From the NCBI RefSeq assembly GCF_921293095.1, contig NC_060258.1, forward strand, positions 5,022,001 through 5,086,000: DNA of 64,000 bases. The letters are read 5' to 3'. Positions 10,661 to 23,372 of the stretch are shown piece after piece. The position numbers and the translations under genes were made by a program. The notes beneath the pieces are model-generated. The model was given only the letters and a program-made list of their open reading frames with translations. It did not search any database and was not told where the DNA came from. The DNA is from Ischnura elegans (taxonomy: Eukaryota; Arthropoda; Insecta; Odonata; Coenagrionidae). The stretch's first letter is position 1; each line of letters opens with the position of its first letter.

Positions 10661-12316
10661 AAGAAATCAATTCAAGACTGAAACAACGTTTATGACATTT
10701 AAGTATTAAAGGTTATACTTTTAAGTAGGCGTTATAAAATTTCTTGGAAGTATATGTTTTCACAAAACGTAAACAATAACGTGGAGGGGGAGAAATGAAC
10801 GCAAATGAAACGATACTGTGAAACTGTGTAGCAGGATAAGGTGGGGAAAATTGCGCTATGATATTTGAGAAGAAAATGTACACTTAGAGCGCATGAAAGA
10901 GTATGTGCTCGCCAAAAAATATTGCAACACGATTTATAGTTTTTTAAATATCTTTATATTTCATTTCCAAAAAGAAAAGTTTATCGATTTTGAAATCTCT
11001 ATGCCGAACACGCCGAAAAAAAATGTACGTGGTGACCTGTAATTAGTCATATACTCCTAATTTTTTCATATCATTAAAATAGGTTGAACACGTTATAAAG
11101 CAGGGGTAACTGTTTGCGCCATTTGCATCTATGTATTCCATGAGGACTTTCATCTGTATATGGAAAGCAAGGACTAACTATTGACAAGTTGTTAATAGTG
11201 TGCCGGTCACTGCGAGGATATAACGGGACAAAAATTCAGCTGAGTTTGATGAAAGAAGTTTTAAAAAGTAAATGACGCGGTTTAGGTTAATGATATTTTT
11301 TGACGTAAATGAATATACCAGTGTGACCGAGGGAACGAAATTGCGCGATGTGACAAGCGTACGAAAGTGCAGTCAAATTTTTGTCGTGTAAATCGGTGAG
11401 TTGCTAGAATGCAAGGATGGGAGATCACAAAATATCCCGTGCTATATTCCCAAATTGTGACTCTCACAATTTCAACGAATGTTTTTATTGATAACATACG
11501 CTATGATGTGACCTATATAAACGGCCTCAGTGCAAGGTCAGGAATACTAAAAGAAGACAATGCACCAACTATCACCAATTAATCATTCTAGTCATCAGAT
11601 ATGAGAAAATACCTTTGCGATAGACCTTGTATGCCTCAAAGTTTGACGAAATAAAGAAAACGGTTATGAAAATTAACTACTGTCATTTTGAGTGTGATGG
11701 ACATTGTTGTTGTTAGTATTTATAGTCAATGAATGATATTGGAAACGGGTCAATAATCAGTAATCGATTTCACAACGTTGAACTACATAAAGTTGAAAAG
11801 AATTTCCACAGTTAAGTACATATCTCGGAATCGCGGGCGACATCGGAGGAAGTATAATTTCTTCGCCAAACGTAACGTGGCATCCACCGCAATAACAAAA
11901 TAGAGAGAAATCGTTGTACTAACCAGAAATCAGTGCGGTGATTTACAGCCCCAAGACACGTCCCTTCTCACACGGAAGAATCTGCGCGAAGTTCCTGGAA
12001 AAGGCAACTGCAGGTATTTACCCCACAGATAAGTTCACTTCACTCAATGCAAATGAGAGGACACTGGCACAAAGGATGCGTTTCTCTCGAGTACTGATTT
12101 GGAAGTGACGCCCTGCTCTCACTTGCCACCCTCAACACCTTCCCCCCCCCCCTGCGTGTTGAAAAGCACCCATTCCACGCCCTACCTCGCTACAGCCAAC
12201 CAATCCTAGCCAACGCGACGTCAACGCGACATCGTTCGCTGTCTTTGAATGTAACATTATCGTAATGCAATTGTCTACGAATGTTTTAAAACGAGGAATG
12301 GATACAAAATGATGTT
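10661..12316. other. Non-coding interval
   Basis: AT-rich. The only structure I see is 11930-12200, the diverged partner of 7720-7960, ending in a run of ten C at about 12150. No gene. Confidence 0.4.
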
Positions 12317-13118
12317 ACGTATGGTGAAACCATATTTATATTTTCAACACTTATTCCAATTTATTCAAATTCAGCTAAAATAAAATGGAAGCGCCCAGTG
12401 TACTGTAATCATAATTCAAAATCGATCGTTCATTTAGGCGTCTGCGACTCCGACATGAAGGCGAAGAAAGAACCATCGCGTGATTAACATAATTTTCCCC
12501 GAAGTATAGGATACAATATCGATAGTAGATGACGTTCATGGAAAAATTCAGCTTATTTGGATAGCCGCACGGCACGGCAGATTATAAGAGGTAAGCTGCT
12601 GCGCAAGGAATTGACATCAGGCGCCTAAGTTTAAACTTCATAGGTTTCATTTCACCAGTACGATGGTAGATAGTCGTGTCCAGTACACGCAGGAGGAATT
12701 ATTGCAAAATTAACAAAATCCTTATTTTTCATCGCAGAAACACCGTTCGAGTTCCTACTTGATGGCATGATTTGCCGGAGTGCGATGAAAACAATCAATT
12801 TCTGATGACGGGATAGGTTGATAGAGTTCCAAATTGTAGTAGGATCGGTCACTTTTTGGGAGGTACGCGCCCCGCTGGTAGGGCCGAGGAGAGGGACCTG
12901 CGTTGGTGAGTTCGTCGATGTTAGAGTCCGGGTACAATAACCCTCGGGAATCCTTCGGCGAAAGTGCTGACCGCATGGCACCTTCAATATTTCTAGTTGA
13001 GAGTATTTTTAAGAATATCCGAAAATCAAAATTAAGAGAAGCAGTTTAAATATGTTTCCTTCCGTTCTAAATCCCAGGTAATGTACAGCGAAAGGAAACG
13101 AATTTAAGTAATACTTTA
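12317..13118. repeat. ~800-bp duplicated block, copy 1 (partner 21091-21895)
   Basis: It starts TACGTATGGTGAAACCATA and stays alignable through TTTAGGCGTCTGCGACTCC, a GTAGATGACGTTCATGG segment, and up to about 13118. Divergence from the partner is roughly 5-10% by eye. Shorter versions of its first half recur near 22780, 23780, 25400 and 27680, so it belongs to a larger family. The short open frames inside differ in stop positions between copies. Confidence 0.8.
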
Positions 13119-13248
13119 AATAGCGAAATAATTATATAGATAAAATAAACATCGAAAAGGTTAGAAAGTAATTCGTAACCCCTGTCTCCCAAAGACTGAA
13201 AGCGGTAAGCGTCCGCGTTCAAAAATTGTCAATCCAGGAGTTTTGAGA

Positions 13249-15410
13249 ACGACCACACGAGCAGTGTGGGTTGGGTCGGCGGTCAGTTATTGTTTATTCA
13301 TCCCTATAGCGAAATAAAGTTGTGTTCGTTTCTCGAGAAATGTGAAACAAGAATGGTATCGTTCGTCTTCAGAGCAGCGATAACAATTTTTGAACGAAGT
13401 TCTGCGATCAATTATAAGGTTTTTAGAAATTTCCGTCCTTATGTCAACGTGAGTAATTTCGACGGTTACTTGGGCTGATATTGACGTTATAACTTCGTTT
13501 AAAATTTAAGATTTCTCATGATGAATGGAGGAACGCAATTTCAAGATTAAAATTTAGGTTCAATGAACAATTATCCACTTTGCTGTTTCACGTAAACAGA
13601 GGAGGCCCGGAGGGAAGGAGACATTTCAACAAGATGCAATTCAATAAAAAAAATTGCAAATACAAAATACAGAGTTAGCAAATTCATTGTGTCATCATAT
13701 ACATATCTGAGGAAACACGTAAATATGAATTAGATAATCCAATCAGCATAAATCTTTGCGTTAGTATTAACGGTTCTCGGACGTCTGTCAATGGGTGAAG
13801 TTGTATTCCTTTCCACGCATTCGAATTATGACGAGGAAAAATTAATTCCAGCTTCAAGTCCCATTTTTTATAATTGACGAATTTCAACAGTTACTCTTTG
13901 ATAATATGTTCTACTGCTGAGTTACTGTGAATGACATTAATTACTCTACGCTGCTATGTCGTTGGTGATTAAATATTGTAATTGCATTAAGTAGGTTACA
14001 TAGTATTGGGGAATGTGTTTGTCGGCAATGTGGTTCATGTTTAGGGCATACCTCCCTATGCAGGTGTACCCGCCTCAGAGAAAGCATCTCCCACCACCCC
14101 TCCTCCCCATTCAAAAACTTGGAAAACCCAAGTCTACGCCGGGTTAGAGATTTCGCAATGGCGGGCGGCCGCCTCGGCCCAACGGACACCCCTGCGCCGC
14201 GCCGGCAAGGTCATTGAACACTCCATCGGCTCTTTGTTGACTTTGAGCCCTCGGAAAGGAAAAACCCCTTTCGCTTGCGACGAAAAATGGGTTACCGCCA
14301 CGTGGAATTTTAAATGTGTATGTGTAAACTGAAAATATGCGGAATTTCACCCTTCGAATTCTTGTCAGGGTTTTTTTAATAATTGGCATGAAGTGTCCCC
14401 AAATAATTCGAAGATGAAATACAGACGATAAGAAGAAATACATGACATAGGAAGAGCATGCACAAAGATATGTATTTATAGGAAATCGTAGCGAAATAAT
14501 TATATAGATAAAATAAACATCGAAAAGGTTAGAAAGTAAGTCGTAACCCCTGTCTCCCAACGACTCTCAAAGCGGAAAGCGACCGCGCTCATAAATTGTC
14601 AATCTAGGAGTTTTGCGAAATATTTTCACGTTCCCTTCTAGAAAAAGATAACTCAAGGATGGAATTGTTCGTGTTAAGAGTAGCGCTTACACTAAAAAAA
14701 TTCTAATGTAACTATCAACCTTTGTATGGTGTTCCGCCGGAGCGTCAATAAGGAAAATGTTCTTGCATACATAGGTTGAAATTGACGTTAGAACGTCGTT
14801 CAAAGTTTCGAAATTCTCATAATGAAACGAGGACTTCGATTGCAAGTCTGCAATTTACGTTTACTGGACAATTATCCACATAGATATTTGATATAAGGTA
14901 ATCAGGCCATAACGCAGGAGCGTCACGGTGGTTTTACGGTGGAATCGCCCGAGGGCTGAGCAGGTACCTGTATCGCAGGTCTGTGAACGAACCCCAGAGG
15001 CTCGTGGGCCGGCCGTGACGAATTGTTTATGCAGTAGTTTTGCGAGATAAATTTTTGTTCGTTTCTCGAAAAATGTAAATCATGAATGCCATTGTTCATC
15101 TTCAAAGCAGCCATAACAATTTTTAAACGAAGTTCTGCGATCAATTTTAACGATTTTACCCATTTCCGCCCTGAAGTCAACATGAATAAATTTACTGCTT
15201 ACTGTCGCTAATATTGTCGGTAGAACTTGGTTCAAAATTTGAGATTTGTCATGATGAATCGAGGAATTCAATTCCAAGAATGAAATTAAAGTTCAATCAA
15301 CAATTAGCCACATAGCTATTTCACATAAAGAAAGAAGGCCCTTAAGGACGGGGATTACTCCCTCTTGGGAAGTAATCGCCCCGGGCCCTTCCAGTCAACG
15401 GGGACTGTGA
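13249..15410. repeat. 2,162-bp tandem duplication, unit 1
   Basis: It begins GAACGACCACACGAGCAG at 13249, repeated at 15411. Scattered single-base differences are the only changes seen (for example one at about 14038 against 16196). The unit itself contains three members of the ~430-bp repeat and a GC-rich segment at 14160-14290 related to 22165-22330. Confidence 0.93.
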
Positions 15411-17458
15411 ACGACCACACGAGCAGTGTGGGTTGGGTCGGCGGTCAGTTATTGTTTATTCATCCCTTTAGCGAAATAAAGTTGTGTTCGTTTCTCGAGA
15501 AATGTGAAACAAGAATGGTATCGTTCGTCTTCAGAGCAGCGATAACAATTTTTGAACGAAGTTCTGCGATCAATTATAAGGTTTTTAGAAATTTCCGTCC
15601 TTATGTCAACGTGAGTAATTTCGACGGTTACTTGGGCTGATATTGACGTTATAACTTCGTTTAAAATTTAAGATTTCTCATGATGAATGGAGGAACGCAA
15701 TTTCAAGATTAAAATTTAGGTTCAATGAACAATTATCCACTTTGCTGTTTCACGTAAACAGAGGAGGCCCGGAGGGAAGGAGACATTTCAACAAGATGCA
15801 ATTCAATAAAAAAAATTGCAAATACAAAATACAGAGTTAGCAAATTCATTGTGTCATCATATACATATCTGAGGAAACACGTAAATATGAATTAGATAAT
15901 CCAATCAGCATAAATCTTTGCGTTAGTATTAACGGTTCTCGGACGTCTGTCAATGGGTGAAGTTGTATTCCTTTCCACGCATTCGAATTATGACGAGGAA
16001 AAATTAATTCCAGCTTCAAGTCCCATTTTTTATAATTGACGAATTTCAACAGTTACTCTTTGATAATATGTTCTACTGCTGAGTTACTGTGAATGACATT
16101 AATTACTCTACGCTGCTATGTCGTTGGTGATTAAATATTGTAATTGCATTAAGTAGGTTACATAGTATTGGGGAATGTGTTTGTCGGCAATGTGTTTCAT
16201 GTTTAGGGCATACCTCCCTATGCAGGTGTACCCGCCTCAGAGAAAGCATCTCCCACCACCCCTCCTCCCCATTCAAAAACTTGGAAAACCCCAGTCTACG
16301 CCGGGTTAGAGATTTTGCAATGGCGGGCGGCCGCCTCGGCCCAACGGACACCCCTGCGCCGCGCCGGCAAGGTCATTGAACACTCCATCGGCTCTTTGTT
16401 GACTTTGAGCCCTCGGAAAGGAAAAACCCCTTTCGCTTGCGACGAAAAATGGGTTACCGCCACGTGGAATTTTAAGTGTGTATGTGTAAACTGAAAATAT
16501 GCGGAATTTCACCCTTCGAATTCTTGTCAGGGTTTTTTTAATAATTGGCATGAAGTGTCCCCAAATAATTCGAAGATGAAATACAGACGATAAGAAGAAA
16601 TACATGACATAGGAAGAGCATGCACAAAGATATGTATTTATAGGAAATCGTAGCGAAATAATTATATAGATAAAATAAACATCGAAAAGGTTAGAAAGTA
16701 AGTCGTAACCCCTGTCTCCCAACGACTCTCAAAGCGGAAAGCGACCGCGCTCATAAATTGTCAATCTAGGAGTTTTGCGAAATATTTTCACGTTCCCTTC
16801 TAGAAAAAGATAACTCAAGGATGGAATTGTTCGTGTTAAGAGTAGCGCTTACACTAAAAAAATTCTAATGTAACTATCAACCTTTGTATGGTGTTCCGCC
16901 GGAGCGTCAATAAGGAAAATGTTCTTGCATACATAGGTTGAAATTGACGTTAGAACGTCGTTCAAAGTTTCGAAATTCTCATAATGAAACGAGGACTTCG
17001 ATTGCAAGTCTGCAATTTACGTTTACTGGACAATTATCCACATAGATATTTGATATAAGGTAATCAGGCCATAACGCAGGAGCGTCACGGTGGTTTTACG
17101 GTGGAATCGCCCGAGGGCTGAGCAGGTACCTGTATCGCAGGTCTGTGAACGAACCCCAGAGGCTCGTGGGCCGGCCGTGACGAATTGTTTATGCAGTAGT
17201 TTTGCGAGATAAATTTTTGTTCGTTTCTCGAAAAATGTAAATCATGAATGCCATTGTTCATCTTCAAAGCAGCCATAACAATTTTTAAACGAAGTTCTGC
17301 GATCAATTTTAACGATTTTACCCATTTCCGCCCTGAAGTCAACATGAATAAATTTACTGCTTACTGTCGCTAATATTGTCGGTAGAACTTCGTTCAAAAT
17401 TTGATTTTCTCATAATGAATCGAGGAATTCAATTCCAAGAATGAAATTAAAGTTCAAT
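15411..17458. repeat. 2,162-bp tandem duplication, unit 2
   Basis: Near-identical to unit 1 until AAAGTTCAAT at 17458, where unit 1 continues differently (15297 onwards). A one-base indel in the last 60 bp shifts the offset from 2,162 to 2,161. The low divergence means a recent duplication or gene conversion. Confidence 0.93.
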
Positions 17459-17859
17459 GGATGGAGTACTTGTTTTAAGCGTTACATATTCACTACATGG
17501 TCGCTTGCAGTTATGAATTTCTTTTCTATTTACTGGGGAAACTGTTATCCGATTTTAAGCCCTTATAAAACCTCCCCTAATGTGGCCGATACCCTTTGAA
17601 ACCATGTCTAGATGAGCCGCGTAGCATGTGTAGTACGCTGCTCAGCCGCCTTTGGTGCTCCAACGGAAGTGACTTCTGTTTCCTGAGAACATGAAGCAGG
17701 GGCAAGTTTTCCAACTAACAGCAATGCATCATGTCTTCATTAATTTCCTGGGAAATTCCTTAATAAAGTACGCCATAACTAGTAAATTCTGTGAAATGAT
17801 AATGAAGTAAACGGTTAACTTGTGGCTGGATGCATGACTGCAAAGTACGGGTGCAACGA
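17459..17859. other. Non-coding interval
   Basis: Unique-looking AT-rich DNA between the tandem duplication and the relic of block A. No gene or repeat recognised. Confidence 0.4.
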
Positions 17860-18100
17860 CGCTGTAATAAAGGGCGGCTTCCGTGCCAGGATTGTCACTC
17901 CTCACCAGGAAATGCGTACTGACAGCTGTCCCCCATCGTTATTGGTCACTATCGTCCAAAGGAATTCCTCAACGATGATGCAAAGGGTTACGGAATTAGT
18001 ACTCCATTATGCGAAAGCGACAGAAAAGGAGGGTATTTACAGAAAAGAAATATTTTTCCCAGGTGTTACGGAAAGGTTCGTGAAATTTGTGGTTAAAATG
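17860..18100 (+). repeat. Diverged relic of a G/A block junction
   Basis: The order of motifs matches the boundary between a G hairpin block and block A near 44770-45130: a worn GGCTTC..GCC hairpin, TGTCACTCCTCAC, AATGCGTACT, CTGTCCCCCATCG, GGTCACTATCGTC, AATTCCT, CGATGA, AAAATAT-like and TATTTACAGAAAAGAAA, then TTTTTCCC. About 60 bp after the TCCCC arm are missing, which removes one side of the hairpin kept in the seven intact copies. Confidence 0.75.
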
Positions 18101-18589
18101 TCAAGAAAATTTAAGATTTTTATATGAAAGGCCTACGAAAGGGGATTGGAAATGGAAGAGAAAGCATTAATTTTAGAATAAAATCACTAAATTGAGCATT
18201 AAGCACAGTTCAAAGGACTTAAGCCATTAAAATAATGAAATTTTGATGAAAATAATTGCAAGCAGTGATTTAAAATTGATAATAACATGACTTAATATTT
18301 TTCATCCGCGCATGTATCTTGAATAATAATTTCATTGATAAATATGCACGCTTGCATATATATTTAACCTATTAATGTAAATAAATTCATTTTTTGCCCT
18401 CAATTAATTTAAAATTTGTATTTTGTTGACCAACGCAAGCCTGTCCCTGCCTGGGGCAGAGTGGGACATTTTTCATCGAAGAAGAAACGTAAGTATTTCA
18501 ACTGTTTTGAGTGAAATGTATTACTTGCGGTTTTTTTTATAAGTTTTAGAATATATTCTCCAAGCAGTGAGACCAAAATTTTTCGTTTA
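18101..18589. other. AT-rich non-coding interval
   Basis: No open frame or repeat recognised, apart from a short GTCCCACTGTGCCCC-like phrase that recurs just downstream. Confidence 0.4.
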
Positions 18590-19679
18590 CCAATTAATCT
18601 GAGGAAAATTTAAAATAAAATGCTACAACTGTCCCACTGTGCCCCAGTCTCCCCTATCGTTTAAAATATTCCGCCCTCTTCACTTCTGACATTAAGCAAT
18701 CAGTGCCTAATTCCAGTGAAGCTGCAATTCATAGTTTTAATACAGTTTTGTTTAAATTTTGAAATCATGAACGTAATTTGCGACCTATGAAAGTGTTAAT
18801 ACACAACTTACTTCATATTTAATAATTGTTACCACCTTTTCTGCACTGGGCCTATTTGTGCTTGTAATATCAGGGGTAGAATGTTTTTGATAAAGTTAAA
18901 AGTCATCCATTTGAAGTTTGAATGAGTTTATACCAGTTTTTCCACGCCACCCGAGAGGTAACTGGCAAGGCGCGTTTCCCTTTTTTATACGTAGACGTAA
19001 CGGAAAAGGGATCCCCACGCCCCAGTTGAAAATATCCCCAAGTTTACCGGCCGAGAGAGCACAGCGAACGTAAAGACAATATTTTTCAACTGGCACATAG
19101 GCCTACTTGTAACCGACAAACACAAAGACACACACAGCCATTCACGCATCACATTCACACGTGCAAGCACTCCCTACCACACACTCCTCTCCAAGCATTC
19201 CATCACCACCTCCATCCCCCTCTGATTAAGGTGGACACCGTCGGGACGGCGACGATTACCTTTACCCATATACCTGTACGGAAGAAGGAAAGGAAATGAA
19301 AACAACCTTCATTGGGCATTGGAAAAGCATATGAGAATGAAATACCAACCTCTCAAAAAATGTGTCGTCTACCCCACCGTGATGGACAAGAAAAGGAGTT
19401 GTGATATCTACGACCCGGATCCCCCCTGTAAAGGAAGTCAGTTATGAGAGGAACGGTTAACGTCATCCAGCATACGTGAGTGCGAATACTGTGTAATATC
19501 TTACATCTGTAATACCGGTGTAGCCACCGTCCCAGCGCCAGTACGTGTCTCCTGTATATGACATTACGCCACATAGCTGGCGCTGGAGGTATTGTCAGGA
19601 AGGTAACTGCAGGGGCCAACACCCGCAGCTTCATTATTAATCGATGTATATCGGCCCTCAACGTTCGATATACGCAATC
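18590..19679. repeat. ~1.1-kb segmental duplicate, source copy (partner 26066-27153)
   Basis: It covers the 3' flank and exons 5, 4 and 3 of the SGNH gene. The two copies differ by a few percent in the flank and by very few bases in the exons. The partner lacks everything upstream of exon 3. Confidence 0.9.
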
Positions 19680-20173
19680 CTGGATGAAAGGGGAGAAATA
19701 ATACGTTATTCTCCGCGAGAGAGGAGTTGGAATCCGCTGACGCTCTCTTTCACGGAAAAGTGTAAATAGGAACACTTACATTACGGAGGTCGTTCGACCC
19801 GATAAGGACGATCACAGGCTTTGCAAAATAACCGTGGTCATCCACGAGTCTCCTCAATTGGAGGACTGTCTGCCCCGATACACATAACCCGATGCGGGCA
19901 GGGCGAACTGTTGTGAGAAATCACAGGTGATGAGCAGGAAGAGAAGTTATTGGAAAAGGTACTTCATCATAGTATAAGTATGTACTTACCTCCCTCCATC
20001 CGCCACCCCAAATACGCACCCAGGCGCACCATATGGGAGTCGCCCAGGAGCTGATGTCCGCACATAACTGGCCCTTCCATCGTCGGCAACGGGTAATGGA
20101 CAGCGGCAGGGTTTCTACAGGAGCGCACGATATCCTTCCAACGTCCTTGCTGAGATGCAGATGACGTTCGCAT
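19174..20173 (-). CDS. SGNH/GDSL-like hydrolase, five exons, 220 aa
   Basis: Exons 20173-19990, 19907-19780, 19679-19505, 19425-19350 and 19273-19174 join in phases 1, 0, 1, 2 to exactly 663 nt ending in TAG. All four introns (82, 100, 79, 76 bp) are GT-AG, three with GTAAG donors. The protein shows the SGNH blocks in order: Gly-Asp-Ser-His at 44-47 (nucleophile Ser46), a block-II Gly73, Gly-Ser-Asn-Asp at 98-101 (Asn100), and Asp-Gly-Val-His at 199-202 (Asp199, His202). These enzymes hydrolyse esters of lipids or sugars; the substrate cannot be told. At 220 aa it is the normal size of the domain alone, with no signal peptide or membrane segment. The start is the first ATG in frame (A at -3) after an upstream TGA; an extra 5' exon is possible. 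It lies inside repeats, so it may be element-borne or a host gene. Confidence 0.85.
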
Positions 20174-20329
20174 GCTACGTAGCACCCCTTCTCCGCCGCT
20201 TCCCCCACTCCTAAACCTTCAAACCTTCCCACTATACGCCGGACGGACGTGTCTCGTAGCTCCCACCACCTAAACCCCGCCTTCCGTGGGAGGAGTCATG
20301 GCGGCTGACAACCACGTAACAGCTGAAGT
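20174..20329 (-). promoter_or_regulatory. GC-rich upstream region of the SGNH gene
   Basis: This 150-bp segment is clearly richer in G and C than its surroundings. On the minus strand it holds a short upstream frame beginning GCCGCCATGAC (ATG at about 20300) that stops after eight codons, a possible uORF or an untranslated first exon. No TATA box is evident. Confidence 0.35.
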
Positions 20330-21090
20330 ATGATCCACCTCTGGCATAATTGGCAGGGGTTTATAAATCACGAATATACAGCACGCAATTGGAATCGTAC
20401 ATGCTCATCACACGGTGGAAAGGAAGTGTATCGAATAATTTTCTACTGTTTATGTAAATGGAAGAAAGCATGCACATTTTTTGCCCAACCTTTCCATTTC
20501 CGTTACACAAATGATACATTAACAGTTGATGGATACTTTAAGAATTTCCGAGACTTCCAATCAATGAAAGTAGTTTCTAAATATTAACTTCCGTTTTAAA
20601 GAAATATAAAAGCGCAATAATTTAATAATTTGCTTGAAGTGTCCCCTAAAACTTCCGAGACGATGGTATTGTAATTGCCTACGAATGTTGTAAAAGGAGG
20701 GATGGATACAAAATGATGATATTTATTTAAAAGAATTAATGCAATTATGAATTGATTGCCTTAAAGCTTTGCAATGTTTTTCAGGAAATAACAATATTAA
20801 AATTGAGATCCATACACGTAATATAATATCGCTTAATATATTCCCCCCCCCCTCCACTGCAAATACTAAGCAGTCATTGCCTTTTTTCAGTGAAGCTGCA
20901 ATTTTTTGGCATGATATGGTATTATTAGATTAGATTATTTTGATCAAAATTCGTTCAACTGAGAAGCACATGAAAGCAGCTCAGTGTTACAATGATATCG
21001 AAATTCTTAATTAATAAAACTTTTAACAGCGAAAATTCAACGACATTCCATTCAAGATAATTCATTTCTCCATGGCTAATTTATCCGAAA
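20330..21090. repeat. Mosaic of interspersed non-coding repeats
   Basis: It contains the AATAACAATATTAAAATTGA block (about 20790; also 24380, 26020, 27390), a run of C at 20845, and the GATTATTTTGATCAAAATTC block (about 20930; also 27220 and 27530). No gene. Confidence 0.65.
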
Positions 21091-21895
21091 TACGTATGGT
21101 GAAACCATATTTATATTTTCAACACTTATTCTAATTTATTCAAATTCAAGTAAAATAAAATGGAAGCGCTCAGTGTACTGTATTCATAATTCAGAATCGA
21201 CCGTTCATTTAGGCGTCTGCCACTCCGACATGAAGGCGAAAAAAGAACCATCGCGTGATTAACATAGTTTTCCCCGATATATAGGATACAATATTGGTAG
21301 TAGATGACGTTCATGGAAAAATTCAGCTTATTTGGATAGCCGCACGGCACGGCAGATTATAAGAGGGAAGCTGCTGCGCAAGGAATTGACATCAGGCGCC
21401 TAAGTTTAAGCTGCATAGGTTACATTTCACCAGTACTCTGGTACATACTCGTGCCCAGAACACGCAGGAGGAATTATAGAAAAATTAACAAAATCCTTAT
21501 TTTTCATCGCAGAAACACCGTTCGAGTTCCTACTTGATGGCATGATTTGCCGGAGTGCGATGAAAACATTCAATTTCTGATGACGGGATAGTATGATAGA
21601 GTTCGAAAATGTAGTAGGATCGGTCACTTTTTCGGAGGTACGCGCCCCGCTGGTAGGGTCGAGGAGAGGGACCTGCGTGGGTGAGTTCGCCGATGGTGGA
21701 GTCAGGGAATAATAACCCTTGGGAATCCTTCGGCGAAAGTGCTGACCGCATGGCACCTTCCTTATTTCTAGTTGAGAGTATTTTTAAGAATATCCAAAAC
21801 TAAATATTAATAGAAGCAGTTTAAATATGTTTCCTTCCGTTATAAATGCAAAGTAATGACAGCGAAAGGAAATAAATTTCATAAATACTTTAAAT
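21091..21895. repeat. ~800-bp duplicated block, copy 2 (partner 12317-13118)
   Basis: Same orientation as the partner and alignable end to end, with changes such as GCCACTCC for GCGACTCC near 21220 and several in the 21640-21720 GC-rich portion. A third, shorter relative begins about 22780. Confidence 0.8.
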
Positions 21896-22164
21896 ACATT
21901 TTCACGACCAATTACTGATTGCATTTGATTTCCGAATAATGTTACTAAACGTGGAATAATTATCGTTATGTGTACGTGCCGTATAGTGAAATACATTCAG
22001 CTATCATAATTTCCGTACGTGCAATCAAATCGAATTCTTTATGTATAGCGTATGTGCACGGTACGTGGGAATCGATAGTAGTAACCTACGTTTTTCCAAT
22101 GCATTTGTACCCATGACAGATCCCCCATTCAAAATATTTGGAAAACCCCAAGTCTACGCCAGAA

Positions 22165-23372
22165 TGCGGACCCCTCCCCCAGGCAACACACAACTGCCAG
22201 CGCTGCGCGGGCAAGGTCGTTGAGCACTCTAGCAGCCCATTGTTGATGGAAAGCCTTCTGAAAAGAATATCCCCGCTTGAGACGAAGGGATGCCGCCAAA
22301 AGGATATTTGAATGTGCATGTGAAAATCCAAAATAACTATACTTTCACCCTTCTCTGTCTTTTGCGGGTTTTCCCAACGCTTTTCACCCCATTCGTGTCC
22401 TTTCCATCCTGCGTGTCGCATTTCTCGATCCACCCACCCTTTTAATACAACACCGTACGGTAATGTACGCGACAAATGTGAATATTGTACGCCACAGAGG
22501 ATGACATGAGAACGTCTACGCGAACATGCTCGCGTAGACGTCAAGGCGATAAACCAACCGTCGGGCAATGAAAATGGTTTTCCTCGAAATATAGGATACA
22601 ATATTCAGAATGCATTTGACATTATTTAGCTCATTTCTCAATTAATAATGTATCTAAAAATCACGATACCATCCCGTCCGATTATATAGCTTCTCCCAAA
22701 TTAAATATAAATTTTCACTATGAAAAATCAAAGACGTTCCATTCCAGATAATTCATTTCTCCATGACTATTTCCTCCGAAATACGAATGATGAAAGGAAA
22801 ATTATATTTCCGACAATTATTCCAATTTATTGTAATTCAAGTAGAATTACATCAAAGTGACCGGTGTACTGTAACCATAATTCAAAATCGATCGTCCATT
22901 TAGGCGTCTGCGACTCGGACATGAAGGCGATGAAAGAACCATTGCGTAATGAACATAGTTTATCTCGAAATATAGGATACAATATTGATAGTGCGTTCTC
23001 GGAGAAAATGATCTTATTGGTATAGCCACAGGGCATGGCAGATTGAAAAAGTAAAGTGACGAATTGCAGATTGCATTTGATTTCTTGAACGAGGTATGTT
23101 ACTAAACGTGGAATAATCAATGTTATGTGTACGTGCCGGATGAGAAAGGCATTCAGCTTTCATAATTCCCGTATGTAGAATCAGTTCAATTTTCTAGCGT
23201 GACGTATCATATGTGCACGCTAATTGTGTTTTTTGTGCTTCACGCTGTAATGCTTTTTTTTTTAACTGGTGAATTTCCAAAACTTCCAATTAATAAACGC
23301 ATTTTCAAAATGTTATCTTCCGTTTTCAAAGAAATTGAAGTACATTAGTTGATAAATGTTCATGAATGATGC
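22165..23372. repeat. ~1.2-kb segmental duplicate, copy 1
   Basis: Matches 24787-25992 with very few differences, from GCGGACCCCTCCCCCAGG to GTTCATGAATGATGC. The offset drifts from 2,622 to 2,620 because of a shorter T run in copy 2. Sequence before and after differs, so this is a segment duplication rather than an array. A perfect 16-bp inverted repeat (GTCTACGCGAACATGC-type around 22510-22540) lies inside. Confidence 0.9.

Noticed and set aside
14144-14560. 138-codon minus-strand frame, present again at 16306-16722
   Set aside because: The repetition is due to the recent 2,162-bp tandem duplication, so conservation says nothing about coding. No domain is recognisable.
17822-18127. 101-codon plus-strand frame
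   Set aside because: It overlaps the relic of the G/A junction, whose better preserved relatives have no such frame.
19921-20232. 103-codon minus-strand frame over SGNH exon 1
   Set aside because: It is a shadow in another frame; the SGNH frame holds the Gly-Asp-Ser-His block and joins in phase to the other exons.
22086-22601. 171-codon minus-strand frame
   Set aside because: Its near-identical duplicate at 24787-25223 has a stop in the same frame, and the sequence is part of a dispersed repeat.
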